A DNA stretch of 64,000 nucleotides. Source: Paenibacillaceae bacterium. GTDB lineage: Bacteria > Bacillota > Bacilli > Paenibacillales > CANHGK01. The stretch is from NCBI GenBank assembly GCA_947460235.1, contig CANHGK010000004.1, positions 90,144 to 154,143 on the forward strand, in the 5' to 3' direction. Below the pieces are notes generated by a model. That model worked only from the letters and a program-made list of their open reading frames with translations. It was not told the DNA's origin and did not search any database. Shown in pieces: positions 18,103 to 26,881 of the stretch; the stretch's first letter is position 1, and each line of letters begins with the position of its first letter. Made by a program: the position numbers and the translations under genes.

Positions 18103-18687
18103 ATGGGATTCACCTCCATCCTTGGATTTGCACAACAATTAATCCGCCAATCGGTTCAACCAAACGATATTGTCGTTGATGCCACACTCGGAACAGGTAA
18201 CGATGCATTATTTTTATTATCACAATTGAACAAAAAGGGACTTCTTTTCGGATTTGATGTACAAAAAGATGCGATTTTACGTACAAAATCTCGATTATCT
18301 TCAAATATAACGTCAACCATTCTTTCACCATTTGTTCTTTTTCATGAATCACATGCGAATTGGCAATATCGGATTCCGCAACACTATTGCGGAAAAATAG
18401 GTGCGGTCATGTTTAATCTTGGATATTTACCAAACGGTGAGAATGATAACATCATTACAGAAACCCATTCAACAATAACTGCACTACAGACTGCTTGCCA
18501 TTGGATACGACCGAATGGAATCATAACGATAGTTGTATATCCAGGTCACTACGGAGGTCGTCACGAATCGGAACATGTGTTCAACTGGTGTTCATCTCTT
18601 GATCAAAATGAATTTCACGTTTTACGTTACCAACTATGTAATAAACATGACCACTCGCCTTTTTTACTGGCAATTAAAAAAATTTGA
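18103..18687 (+). CDS. mnmM: tRNA 5-aminomethyl-2-thiouridine methyltransferase (MnmM, formerly YtqB)
   Basis: A 194-residue class I SAM methyltransferase. VVDATLGTGNDALFLLSQL is the SAM-binding motif, and VMFNLGYLPNGENDNIITE is the catalytic NLGYLPxG motif of the YtqB family. Family members convert nm5s2U34 of tRNA to mnm5s2U34 in Gram-positive bacteria. It starts one base after the ytqA stop, so the two are translationally linked. Confidence 0.88.
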   Translation: MGFTSILGFAQQLIRQSVQPNDIVVDATLGTGNDALFLLSQLNKKGLLFGFDVQKDAILRTKSRLSSNITSTILSPFVLFHESHANWQYRIPQHYCGKIGAVMFNLGYLPNGENDNIITETHSTITALQTACHWIRPNGIITIVVYPGHYGGRHESEHVFNWCSSLDQNEFHVLRYQLCNKHDHSPFLLAIKKI

Positions 18688-18690
18688 TCA

Positions 18691-18710
18691 AAAGTGATTT
18701 AAATCACTTT
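18691..18710. promoter_or_regulatory. Perfect 20-bp palindrome, CRP/FNR-like
   Basis: AAAGTGATTTAAATCACTTT reads the same on both strands. GTGA-N6-TCAC is the half-site spacing of CRP/FNR-family regulators. It lies 118 bases (from its centre) upstream of the degenerate HD-GYP gene and 3 bases after the mnmM stop. Confidence 0.5.
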
Positions 18711-18765
18711 CAACATCTCAAATCAAATATATACTCAATTTAGAAAACATACCCTCGTCGCTAAT

Positions 18766-18780
18766 CACGCAAACGTTTGG
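18766..18780. promoter_or_regulatory. GCAAACGTTTG operator-like site
   Basis: CACGCAAACGTTTGG is a near-palindrome centred on CG, of the type bound by LacI/CcpA-family regulators. It lies 38 bases before the degenerate HD-GYP start. A related site precedes the paralogous module gene near 26.4 kb. Confidence 0.4.
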
Positions 18781-18818
18781 ATGATGTGAGACAGGATCAA
18801 AATTGAGGGGGCAACAAA

Positions 18819-19940
18819 ATGATCGACATGAAAACAACTGCATTAATGCCTGGACTTATCGTTGGAAAAAACGTGATCGGAATGTCTGGTCAAATCCTCA
18901 TAGGAAAAGGAATTAAATTGAACACAAGAACCATTTTGCAATTGAAAGAACATGGTATTCCTGGAGTTGCAATCATGCAATCCATTGACTTATTAAATCC
19001 ATTGTCTGCAGAAAAGTTCAAAAGAAAACATTCAGTTTACGATAAATCAGCAGATGTCGAAGAAAGTTATCAAATGATGGTTCGTGCACTTGTGGAAGAT
19101 GACTTGTCACATTTTGCAATGGTTTATCTTAACGAAATGTTTCATCATCTAAACGAGTTTAATCATATCAAAACAAAAATGAAACAAATGATCAAAGAAA
19201 TTTGTGTCGATGCGCATGTCATTTCCATTTTATCAATGATGAAAGGCATGGAACCTGATAGCATCAAACGTTATTCACAAGTGCTCGTAATCGGTTTACT
19301 CATTGGATTCGATTTAGGATTAGAATCTGAAAAACTGAATTCATTATCGAAAGCATGTCTATTTTACAATATCGGACATTATTTGATGATGAACCGTTTT
19401 AACATTACCTCTTTGTCTAATTGGAAACAAGATCAAAAAGTATATGAAAGTCACACAATCCTAGGCCATAAATACTTGCTAGATTATTTTGAAGAAGATG
19501 TCGCAAAAGTTGCACTTGAACATCATGAGCGTTTTGCTGGAGGTGGATTCCCTCAGGATAAAAGCGGTAGTGAAATCAGTTTGATATCAAAAATTGTAAT
19601 GGTAGCAGGTAAATATATTAGTTTGCAATATTCGAATTCCCTACGTCCTGGATGCAAAAGCGATTTGGCTATGGATTACATTTTTAATGTAGAAGGATAT
19701 TTACTGGATACCAATGTCGTTAACTCGTTCCGTAAACATATTACACCATATCCACTTGGATCGATTCTCGAATTAAGTGATGGCAGCCGAGTCATGGTCG
19801 TCAAAAACGGTACTGGCCCTGATTATGACCCTCTCGTTAAAGTCATTTTGGCCCGTTCTGATATCTTTGAACAAGGTAAATTTATTCATACGCGTGATTT
19901 GACAGATTTGTATATTAAGGGCCAGTTATTGGTCAACTAA
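18819..19940 (+). CDS. Degenerate HD-GYP domain protein
   Basis: A 373-residue cytoplasmic protein. Residues 1-55 (MKTTALMPGLIVGKNVIG onward) form a small N-terminal module of the kind found in front of HD-GYP domains. About 130-300 look like an HD-GYP c-di-GMP phosphodiesterase with HHERFAGGGFPQDKSG in place of HHE..GxGYP. The metal-binding HD pair is lost: where the family has LHDIGK this protein has FYNIGHY. Hydrolysis is therefore doubtful, and it may act as a c-di-GMP-binding or protein-interaction factor. It has a GAGGGGGC ribosome site. Residues 300-373 are a further module ending in a YIKGQ motif typical of this group. Confidence 0.75.
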   Translation: MIDMKTTALMPGLIVGKNVIGMSGQILIGKGIKLNTRTILQLKEHGIPGVAIMQSIDLLNPLSAEKFKRKHSVYDKSADVEESYQMMVRALVEDDLSHFAMVYLNEMFHHLNEFNHIKTKMKQMIKEICVDAHVISILSMMKGMEPDSIKRYSQVLVIGLLIGFDLGLESEKLNSLSKACLFYNIGHYLMMNRFNITSLSNWKQDQKVYESHTILGHKYLLDYFEEDVAKVALEHHERFAGGGFPQDKSGSEISLISKIVMVAGKYISLQYSNSLRPGCKSDLAMDYIFNVEGYLLDTNVVNSFRKHITPYPLGSILELSDGSRVMVVKNGTGPDYDPLVKVILARSDIFEQGKFIHTRDLTDLYIKGQLLVN

Positions 19941-19979
19941 AAAAAGGCACTTGATCCGGTCAACGGACAAGTGCCTTTT
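19939..19979. terminator. Bidirectional terminator
   Basis: AAAAAGGCACTTG.TCCG / CGGA.AAGTGCCTTTT between convergent genes. It overlaps the last codons of the radical SAM gene. Confidence 0.85.
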
Positions 19980-21792
19980 GGGTATCGATCCCTATAATTT
20001 TGACATCCGAATTTATACCTGTGTCAAACCATGCGACCAATATTTGATCACCGTGCACAATTTCACCTGTTAACGCCTCTTGAATTTGAAAAGGTACCCG
20101 TTCGAACATCATTTGTTTCGCTCGGTTTCGCAAATCAGTTGCTGCAATCTTTTCAATAAATGATTGATCACTAGCAGTGTATTGTCCGATTTCTTGTAGC
20201 AATTTACCATGTTCAGACTCTGACCAAGAAGATGACCACCATACGCTTCTCGGACGATTACGGTGCAACTTAAAATAATCAATTTTCATCAAACCTTCAA
20301 CGATTGGCCAAGCATTACTCAAGGGTTGCTTTAATTGAATATCATCATCTAAATGTGCTTCCCCTGCAGTTATAAAATGTGACAACCTACGAAATAAGTC
20401 TTCTAATTGATGGCCAATGCGAGACCACCCATTTTGATCCCAAAAATCGCCGAACGCCTGAAAGAAATCGAATGCCGATTCAAAAACATGCTCCACAAGG
20501 TAACGCATCGTGCCATCCAAACGGTGAGCGTTCCAATATTTCTCAAGAATATCTTCTACACGTTTAATTCGAACGATATCTGCAAACGACATTAATGAAT
20601 TACCAAGCATTTCGTAAGGAGCGCGCTGTTGATAAATATACCCCCATCGATCTGCTTGTTTACGAAGTCCTGTACCTCGAAGCATTTTTAAAAATCCAAG
20701 TTGTAATTCTTCAGGGTTGAGCGCAAATACATCATTAAATGTTTTCTTAAACCTCTTGTAGTCTTCTTCCGGCAACCCAGCAATTAAATCTAAGTGTTGA
20801 TCGATTTTGCCGCTCGCTTTAACCAATTCAACAGTTCGTGTTAATTTCGACCAATTTTGTTTGCGGTCGATCAGTAAATTTGTTACATCATTCGTTGATT
20901 GAACGCCGATTTCAAAGCGAAAAACTCCTACTGGTGCATGCTCGGACAAGTATTCAATTAATTCAGGGCGCATAATATCTGCCGTAATTTCAAACTGAAA
21001 TACACATCCATTATGATGTTCAATTAAAAACTTAAACACCTCAAGTGCATATTCTCGATTGATGTTAAATGTACGGTCTACAAATTTTACTGTGCGGGCA
21101 CCATTATCGATTAAATATTTCAAATCGGACTTAACGCGTTCGATTTCAAAATAACGCACTCCCGTTTCGATGCTTGATAAGCAAAATGCACAGCGAAATG
21201 GACATCCTCGGCTCGTTTCAAAATAGACAACTCGATTCGCTAATGATGGCACATCCTCTGGAAAACGGTGAGGGGACGGAATTGAATTAAGATCAAGTTT
21301 TTCGCGACTCGCTTGCTGCCTTACGACCAAATTCCCATCGCTATTGCGATATCGATCCCATATTCCATTAACACCTTCTAATGAACTAGACGATTTCCAA
21401 CGTTGTAATAACTCCAACACCGTAGCTTCACCTTCACCGTAAACAATGACGTCTGTATCCGGTATCCGATTCATCCATTGTTCAGTGTCGTAACTGACTT
21501 CTGGTCCGCCAAGAAAAATCTTTATCGAAGGTTTCACCTGTTTCAACTGTTCAACGATCGAAATCGTTTCTTCGATATTCCATATATAACACGAAAATCC
21601 GATCACATCAGCGTCTAATGAAAAAAGATCACCTACTACATGCAAAATCGGATCTTTAATAGTATATTCTTTGATCACTACATTTTCTGTGCCAAAATGT
21701 GGCGCTACATAGGCTTTTAAATATCGCAGTGCTAAACTCATATGAATAAACTTTGCATTTAACGTAGCCAAAACAACTTTCATCTCGCTCAA
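19960..21792 (-). CDS. B12-binding-domain radical SAM protein (DUF4080 type)
   Basis: A protein of about 610 residues. Residues 5-140 are a cobalamin-binding Rossmann domain (LATLNAKFIHMSLALRYLKA; ADVIGFSCYIWN; FLGGPEVSYD). They are followed by a radical SAM barrel with the cluster cysteines in ETSRGCPFRCAFCLSS, and then a C-terminal DUF4080-like part. The substrate is unknown; such enzymes often methylate unactivated carbons. The start is ambiguous: the TTG used here lies nine bases after GGAAAGGG, the ATG three codons later gives MKVVLATLN, and an upstream ATG touches the ribosome site. It is a single-gene unit. Confidence 0.82.
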   Translation of the reverse strand: MSEMKVVLATLNAKFIHMSLALRYLKAYVAPHFGTENVVIKEYTIKDPILHVVGDLFSLDADVIGFSCYIWNIEETISIVEQLKQVKPSIKIFLGGPEVSYDTEQWMNRIPDTDVIVYGEGEATVLELLQRWKSSSSLEGVNGIWDRYRNSDGNLVVRQQASREKLDLNSIPSPHRFPEDVPSLANRVVYFETSRGCPFRCAFCLSSIETGVRYFEIERVKSDLKYLIDNGARTVKFVDRTFNINREYALEVFKFLIEHHNGCVFQFEITADIMRPELIEYLSEHAPVGVFRFEIGVQSTNDVTNLLIDRKQNWSKLTRTVELVKASGKIDQHLDLIAGLPEEDYKRFKKTFNDVFALNPEELQLGFLKMLRGTGLRKQADRWGYIYQQRAPYEMLGNSLMSFADIVRIKRVEDILEKYWNAHRLDGTMRYLVEHVFESAFDFFQAFGDFWDQNGWSRIGHQLEDLFRRLSHFITAGEAHLDDDIQLKQPLSNAWPIVEGLMKIDYFKLHRNRPRSVWWSSSWSESEHGKLLQEIGQYTASDQSFIEKIAATDLRNRAKQMMFERVPFQIQEALTGEIVHGDQILVAWFDTGINSDVKIIGIDTQKALVR

Positions 21793-21932
21793 AAAAAACA
21801 TCCCTTTCCGCTCAAAAACCTGCATTTATTATAGCACGTCTGTACTAGAATAAAAATTTCTACATCCCTATTGAAATAAGAACACACGTTCTGTATACTG
21901 AACATATCGGACAACATAAGGAGGAGTAATCA

Positions 21933-22214
21933 ATGAAACATTCTACATTTACTCGAACAACTGCTGAGACTACACAACCATTTGTAAACTGGGTGTATTT
22001 TTTACAAAAATCCCGACTTCTAAAGTCATGTCCATGTTGCTCCGGTCCGTTACAAACCAACGAAGTCATTCATCATAATGCAAGTTCGCCAATACTTGTT
22101 TGCGATCAATGTTCGGATACTCATTTTGAAACAACAAACTGGTTTGTTTACGAAGATTACCAACAATCTTGTTCTATTTACGGAAATCAATGGATCTATT
22201 CCAATCATAAATAA
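21933..22214 (+). CDS. Small zinc-ribbon-like protein
   Basis: A 93-residue protein behind a strong AAGGAGGAGTAATCA site. Two cysteine pairs, CPCC and CDQC, 35 residues apart, suggest one zinc ribbon. The rest is rich in Trp, Tyr and Phe (NWVYFLQKS, NWFVYEDYQQ). I do not recognise the family. The codon pattern and ribosome site support it as a real gene. It stands alone. Confidence 0.6.
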   Translation: MKHSTFTRTTAETTQPFVNWVYFLQKSRLLKSCPCCSGPLQTNEVIHHNASSPILVCDQCSDTHFETTNWFVYEDYQQSCSIYGNQWIYSNHK

Positions 22215-22224
22215 TCAAATAAAA

Positions 22225-22303
22225 GGGCTCTCCACCAGCAATGTTTGATATGACCAGTTTCACCAAGTCACAACATCCAAATCGCTATGTGGAAAGCCCC
22301 TAA
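22225..22303 (-). ncRNA. Structured spacer, long stem terminator or small RNA
   Basis: GGGCTTTCCACATAGC on the minus strand pairs with GCTGGTGGAGAGCCC about 50 bases later, with a run TTTTATTT after it. The loop of nearly 50 bases is unusually long for a terminator and holds GACTTGGTGAAACTGGTC, a partial inverted repeat. It could be the terminator of the MFS gene or a small structured RNA. Confidence 0.4.
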
Positions 22304-22323
22304 TTTATCTTAGAATCATTAAT

Positions 22324-23877
22324 TTATAATCCAACGGCAGATTCCTCTGATTTTGATGGCCCACGTCTACCTGGTTGCATTTTACCAGGACCCGCATAGA
22401 ACGCCATCGACAACCCTAATAACGCGAAACAAATTGCCAAAATATACCCATGATTAATCGCACTTCCCAACGAGTCTCTTAAGAATCCCAGAATTTCACT
22501 TGGAACATGATCACTTGCGCGAACCAACAATTCCGGATTTGCTAATTGATCAATTTTATCTGCCGGAATATGCAAAGTAGGTGCACCTTCCTCAATGCTT
22601 GTTTTCAACTGATTATTTACAATCGTCGCCATGATCGACGCACCCAACACGCCACCAATTTGACGCCAAAACCCAACAAATGATGAACTTATCCCTAAAT
22701 ATTTTTTATCAACGTTATTCGCAACAGCGTTTTGAGCAACTGCCATCAATGGACCAACAGCACCGAATCCAAGCATGATCATAACAACAACGATCAACCA
22801 ATACGGAGCGTTTTGAGGCATTGTATACAACAAATATCCTGATACGATCCCCATAATGCTTGAATATGCAATTATCGTTCTAAAAGATAACTTAACGTTA
22901 GAGAATGAAACAGCCCCAACCATTAATGAGAACATCATTGGTGTTAAAATACTCGATGAATTCGCTTTTCCCAGTACACCTACCGCAAAAATAGGCAAGT
23001 ATGATATGGCAGAATACATAATCGCACCTTGACACAAACATACGACACTCATAGCTACTACCATTCGATTTTTGAACAATTCCAACGGTAAAATTGGTTC
23101 TTCCACTTTACGTTCGATCAATACGAAAATTGTGCCGAACACAACGGTGGAAGCAAACAAAGAAATTATTTCCCAAGAATTCCAAGCATAATCCTTACCA
23201 CCCCATGTTAACCCAAGCAAGACTGATACAATACTTATTATTAATGTAATGGTACCGAAATAGTCAATTTTTGGTTTTAGCGCCGAACGCGTTTCTTTTA
23301 AAGAAAATAAAATGATCAAAAATGATAATATCCCTAATGGAATGTTTACATAGAAACACCATCTCCAAGACAAATAATCTGAGATAAATGTACCGATTTG
23401 TGGTCCAGCAACCGATGAAATCCCAAAAATACCAGCAAAAATACCAGACAATTTTGCCGCTTGTCTTGGATCTGCAAACACTGTAAACAAAATTGTAAAA
23501 CTAATTGGAAACAACGCACCAGATCCCATCCCTTGAATCGCACGAAAAGCAATCAATTGATCAATATTTTGCGCCGCACCACATAACGCAGAACCGATAA
23601 TAAACAATCCGATCCCCAGAAGATAGAACATTTTTCGCCCGAACAAATCGGACATTTTCCCAAAAATTAACATAGTACTTGTTGCCGCTAGAATATATGC
23701 AGTAAAGACCCAACTCATTTTATCGAATCCATCAAAATCCTTTAAAATATTACTAATTGCTGCAGAAGTAATTGTATTATCCAACGCTGACATTAATAAA
23801 CCGAGCGCCATCGCTACCACGACAAGTGTTAATACTTTCTTGTTTTGCATGATTGCTTGATCAACCAATACATTCAC
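22324..23877 (-). CDS. DHA2-family MFS multidrug transporter (EmrB/QacA type)
   Basis: A 517-residue, 14-helix proton-coupled drug exporter. SALDNTITSAAISNILKDF carries motif D1 of the DHA2 family, GKMSDLFGRKMFY is motif A, and FRAIQGMGSGALFPISF is motif B. SVAGPQIGTFISDYLSWRWCF resembles motif C. It lies 16 bases after the ABC permease gene and is probably the last gene of that operon. The start is unsure; MQNKKVL, nine codons into the reading, is an alternative. Confidence 0.88.
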   Translation of the reverse strand: MNVLVDQAIMQNKKVLTLVVVAMALGLLMSALDNTITSAAISNILKDFDGFDKMSWVFTAYILAATSTMLIFGKMSDLFGRKMFYLLGIGLFIIGSALCGAAQNIDQLIAFRAIQGMGSGALFPISFTILFTVFADPRQAAKLSGIFAGIFGISSVAGPQIGTFISDYLSWRWCFYVNIPLGILSFLIILFSLKETRSALKPKIDYFGTITLIISIVSVLLGLTWGGKDYAWNSWEIISLFASTVVFGTIFVLIERKVEEPILPLELFKNRMVVAMSVVCLCQGAIMYSAISYLPIFAVGVLGKANSSSILTPMMFSLMVGAVSFSNVKLSFRTIIAYSSIMGIVSGYLLYTMPQNAPYWLIVVVMIMLGFGAVGPLMAVAQNAVANNVDKKYLGISSSFVGFWRQIGGVLGASIMATIVNNQLKTSIEEGAPTLHIPADKIDQLANPELLVRASDHVPSEILGFLRDSLGSAINHGYILAICFALLGLSMAFYAGPGKMQPGRRGPSKSEESAVGL

Positions 23878-23893
23878 CCTATTCTATACATCA

Positions 23894-25021
23894 TTATTCC
23901 CACTTAAATGTGTAACTTGCAATAATGAATGCTCCAACTAACCATCCACCTAACAATGCTGCTTCAGTCCATAACGTACCTAAATCAGCACCGACATTCA
24001 TGACTTGCCTAATCGCTGTACTCAAATGAGCGATTGGTAATGCCTTCACAACAGGTTGTAACCATTCCGGCATATTTTGAATTGGGAAAAATACACCACC
24101 AAGAAACAACAACGGAAAACTTACAAATCCTGCAATTGGACCTGCACTTTCAGGTGTTTTTGCCAGTCCTGCAATGATAAATCCAATGGACATAAATGCC
24201 AAAGTACCCATAATCACAAATGCAATCAACAATAACCATGAACCTTTTACAGCTGTTCCGAAAACTAAAAAGCCAACAACCAGAACAATTAAGGCTTGGA
24301 AAGAATTAAGCATCAATCTTGCAGTGATTTGCCCAGCAATAAATGTACCTGACGTTAACGGTGTACTTTGCAAACGACGCAAAATACCGCGTTCACGCCA
24401 CGATGCAATTTGACCTGCAACACCATTCATATTATTAGACATAATCATCATCGCCACAATTCCTGGAACAAGGAAATCGATATATCTTAAATCAGGCGCT
24501 TGTAATGCAATTCCCGCAACAGTTATTGCAGGTTTCCATTTTAATGCTTGAGCGTTCAACTCGCCTACAATTGTATTCATTGCTGACATCCCCGGTACCG
24601 CAATCGCCATATTCGTTTTGTCCAAATACAACTTTAACTCGGTCACTTTATTTGCCGAAATTTCACCTTTTGATGAAGCTTCTACCGCCTTACCAAGCGT
24701 TTCCCCATAGCTTGGAGGGATGACCAACACCATTCTTGATTCTCCATTTTGAATTCGTTTTTTATCATCGTCTATTGAAGAAACTTCAGTTACCATAATC
24801 CCTTGTTGTTGAGATAATTGTTGAACTAACATTTTAGATGCTATTGAATGGTCCTGATCTTGAATGCTTAAATTCAAACCCATTTTCTTATCTCCACCAA
24901 TAAATGAACCTAACATGATCATTAAGAAAATTGGAAACACTAACGACCAAAACAGCACTTGACGGTTCCGCGAAAACAAAATCAACTGCGCTCTTGTGAC
25001 TTGCCAATACGCCTTCATCAT
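23894..25021 (-). CDS. ABC-2 type export permease
   Basis: A 375-residue permease with one N-terminal helix (LVFPIFLMIMLGSFIG), a large extracytoplasmic loop (about 45-190) and five further helices at the C-terminus, as in YhaP/LinY/DrrB-type exporters. The start MMKAYWQVTRAQ follows GAGGGAAGC and overlaps the ATPase stop by four bases, so the two subunits are coupled. The cargo is unknown; the setting suggests drugs or lipophilic compounds. Confidence 0.85.
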   Translation of the reverse strand: MMKAYWQVTRAQLILFSRNRQVLFWSLVFPIFLMIMLGSFIGGDKKMGLNLSIQDQDHSIASKMLVQQLSQQQGIMVTEVSSIDDDKKRIQNGESRMVLVIPPSYGETLGKAVEASSKGEISANKVTELKLYLDKTNMAIAVPGMSAMNTIVGELNAQALKWKPAITVAGIALQAPDLRYIDFLVPGIVAMMIMSNNMNGVAGQIASWRERGILRRLQSTPLTSGTFIAGQITARLMLNSFQALIVLVVGFLVFGTAVKGSWLLLIAFVIMGTLAFMSIGFIIAGLAKTPESAGPIAGFVSFPLLFLGGVFFPIQNMPEWLQPVVKALPIAHLSTAIRQVMNVGADLGTLWTEAALLGGWLVGAFIIASYTFKWE

Positions 25022-25971
25022 GCTTCCCTCAAACTCCTTCCGGTCATGTGAATGAACACATCTTCTAATGTTGCAGTACGCGTTTGAAGATCTGTGAAAA
25101 ACACATGATTTGTTGCTGCCGAAGCAATCCAAGATGTTAAGGCTTTTTGCAAATCATCCGTATATAAAAGATATGTATCATTACGTACTTCAACTTGCTT
25201 TACTTCATCAACAGATCTAAGCAATGTAAGCAAACGTTCAAGTTCCTCATGGTCTTTACCAGCTGAAGAAAAGGCAGAACCTTCCCCTAATCTAAATTCA
25301 ATGGCGTTATCGAATTGAAGTTGACGTATTAGTGCATCTGGAGTATCTAAAGCAACAACTTGGCCTCGGTCCATTAAACAAATCCGATCACATAGCACAT
25401 GCGCTTCTTCCATATAATGCGTTGAAAGCACAATCGTTTTCCCTTCATTTTTAAGACTAAGTACAATATCCCAAAGTGTTCTGCGAGCTTGTGGATCCAA
25501 ACCAGTCGTAGGTTCATCCAAAAAAATAACTTTAGGATCATGAACCAAAGCCAATGCAATTGCCAAACGTTGTTTTTGACCACCTGATAAATTCTTGATT
25601 CGATCTTGACTTTTTTCCGTCAGAATCATACGTTCCAAAAGTGGATCAATCTCAAGGGTATTCGCATAAAATCCAGCATACATTTGAATTATTTCTTTTA
25701 CTCGTAACAAATCAAACAATGAGGTAGATTGTAACTGAACTCCAATCACTTCTTTTACGCGACGTAGATCTGTCTGCGTGTCATAACCACAGACAATTGC
25801 CGTTCCACCATCAGGTCGGCGTAACCCTTCAATCATTTCCATTGTTGTCGTCTTCCCAGCACCATTGGGACCAAGTAAACCAAATACCTCACCTTGATTC
25901 ACTTCAAAACTTACACCGTTTACCGCTGTAAACGTGCCATATTTCTTAACTAATTGTTTTGCTTCAATCAT
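25018..25971 (-). CDS. ABC transporter ATP-binding protein (drug-export type)
   Basis: A 317-residue ATPase. Walker A is LLGPNGAGKTTTMEMIEG, the signature is NLSGGQKQRLAIALALV, Walker B is KVIFLDEPTTGLDPQ, and the switch His is in VLSTHYMEEAHVLCDRI. The roughly 100-residue C-terminal extension after residue 215 is common in DrrA/CcmA-type exporters. It is the first gene of an ATPase-permease-MFS operon. Confidence 0.92.
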   Translation of the reverse strand: MIEAKQLVKKYGTFTAVNGVSFEVNQGEVFGLLGPNGAGKTTTMEMIEGLRRPDGGTAIVCGYDTQTDLRRVKEVIGVQLQSTSLFDLLRVKEIIQMYAGFYANTLEIDPLLERMILTEKSQDRIKNLSGGQKQRLAIALALVHDPKVIFLDEPTTGLDPQARRTLWDIVLSLKNEGKTIVLSTHYMEEAHVLCDRICLMDRGQVVALDTPDALIRQLQFDNAIEFRLGEGSAFSSAGKDHEELERLLTLLRSVDEVKQVEVRNDTYLLYTDDLQKALTSWIASAATNHVFFTDLQTRTATLEDVFIHMTGRSLREA

Positions 25972-26010
25972 TAGTGGAGTTTCCCTCCTTAGATTTGTTT
26001 AACCACCTGA

Positions 26011-26038
26011 ATTATAACACAGCGTAATTAAACGACAA
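26011..26038 (-). promoter_or_regulatory. Promoter of the ABC-MFS export operon
   Basis: Minus strand: -35 TTGTCG, a 16-base spacer, -10 TATAAT. The -35 touches the T side of the preceding terminator. Confidence 0.65.
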
Positions 26039-26070
26039 AGCGCCCACACCATGATTGGTATGAGCGCTTT
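26037..26070 (-). terminator. Terminator of the small module gene
   Basis: AAAGCGC.CA / TG.GCGCTTT hairpin with a short inner stem (ACC/GGT), between the stand-alone module gene and the ABC operon. Confidence 0.7.
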
Positions 26071-26097
26071 GTGCAAACGTTTTGACAATTGTGAAAA

Positions 26098-26382
26098 TTA
26101 ATGGACTCGGTGTCCTTGAAGTTCTAACTCACGATTAAATGCCATATCAACACGAATTTTTTCAACTGGTTTTGTTGTAACCCAAGCAGAATCACCTATA
26201 GGAAATACTGAAAGATCCGGATGGAATACTTTCACTTCTTTAATCCCGTAATCTTTAAGTAATTGAATATTTTTAGAGTTAATGCGATTTCCTCTGCAAA
26301 TTAACAATTGTCCAACCGTACTAACGACATTTTGTCCAATAATTAAGCCAGGAAATAAAGCAGCAGTTTTCATATTCATCAT
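26098..26382 (-). CDS. Stand-alone copy of the HD-GYP N-terminal module
   Basis: A 94-residue protein whose first 50 residues match the start of the degenerate HD-GYP protein at 18.8 kb: MKTAALFPGLIIGQNVVS here against MKTTALMPGLIVGKNVIG there, then QLLICRG against QILIGKG and LLKDYGIKEVKV against LKEHGIPGVAIM. It has no HD domain at all. The start ATG-ATG follows GGGAGTG by six or seven bases. A GCGCAAACGTT site lies upstream, as for the full protein. It may compete with or titrate a partner of the module; that is inference. Confidence 0.65.
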   Translation of the reverse strand: MMNMKTAALFPGLIIGQNVVSTVGQLLICRGNRINSKNIQLLKDYGIKEVKVFHPDLSVFPIGDSAWVTTKPVEKIRVDMAFNRELELQGHRVH

Positions 26383-26421
26383 GGTAAAACACTCCCTAGG
26401 TATTCTTCCTAAATCGTGGTA

Positions 26422-26436
26422 CAACGTTTGCGCATG
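26422..26436. promoter_or_regulatory. GCGCAAACGTT operator-like site
   Basis: On the minus strand CATGCGCAAACGTTG, centred on CG, 40-54 bases before the module gene start. It is similar to the site before the HD-GYP-like gene. Confidence 0.4.
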
Positions 26437-26518
26437 TGGTCAAGGAGAATTCTTTATTTTTATATAACCGTATTATATACAGAATCGCTACTTAATGCAA
26501 ACGAATTCACAAGAACAT

Positions 26519-26860
26519 TTATAACTTGCGTACTATTTTTTTGAATAAATCTCCTTGAAATATAAACTCTGCACGGTCACCTACGTTGAATTTTGAGTGC
26601 GTATCTCCTGAAACTGAAAATTCTTTTTGTAGCCCATTTTCAAATTCAACACGAATCAAATGTAAAATAATATGACCTTTTGAATCTTTAAGCCTAATTT
26701 TCTTGCTACTTTTTCGAGTGATTTGTGCGTGAACATCAAACTTAGGTAACACTTTTTGTTGAACAGAACGGAATATCGCTTTAAGAAGTAAATATAGTGA
26801 AATAATCGTCAATCCAACAAAAATGATCCAAACCAAATATTCTGTAATTGATTGATTCAT
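26519..26860 (-). CDS. DUF2500-like membrane protein
   Basis: A 113-residue protein with one N-terminal helix (YLVWIIFVGLTIISLYLLL) and a small beta-rich domain: AQITRKSSKK, then HLIRVEFENGLQKEFSVSG, then VGDRAEFIFQGDLFKKIVR. This matches the general pattern of the DUF2500 family, whose function is unknown. The start follows TTGGGAGTG. It lies 21 bases after the TetR gene and may be in its operon. Confidence 0.6.
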   Translation of the reverse strand: MNQSITEYLVWIIFVGLTIISLYLLLKAIFRSVQQKVLPKFDVHAQITRKSSKKIRLKDSKGHIILHLIRVEFENGLQKEFSVSGDTHSKFNVGDRAEFIFQGDLFKKIVRKL

Positions 26861-26881
26861 TATATTTCACTCCCAACCTAA

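Noticed and set aside
18760-18818. A c-di-GMP riboswitch before the HD-GYP-like gene, prompted by CACGCAAACG
   Set aside because: The second conserved half of the GEMM aptamer is not present and the leader is too short.
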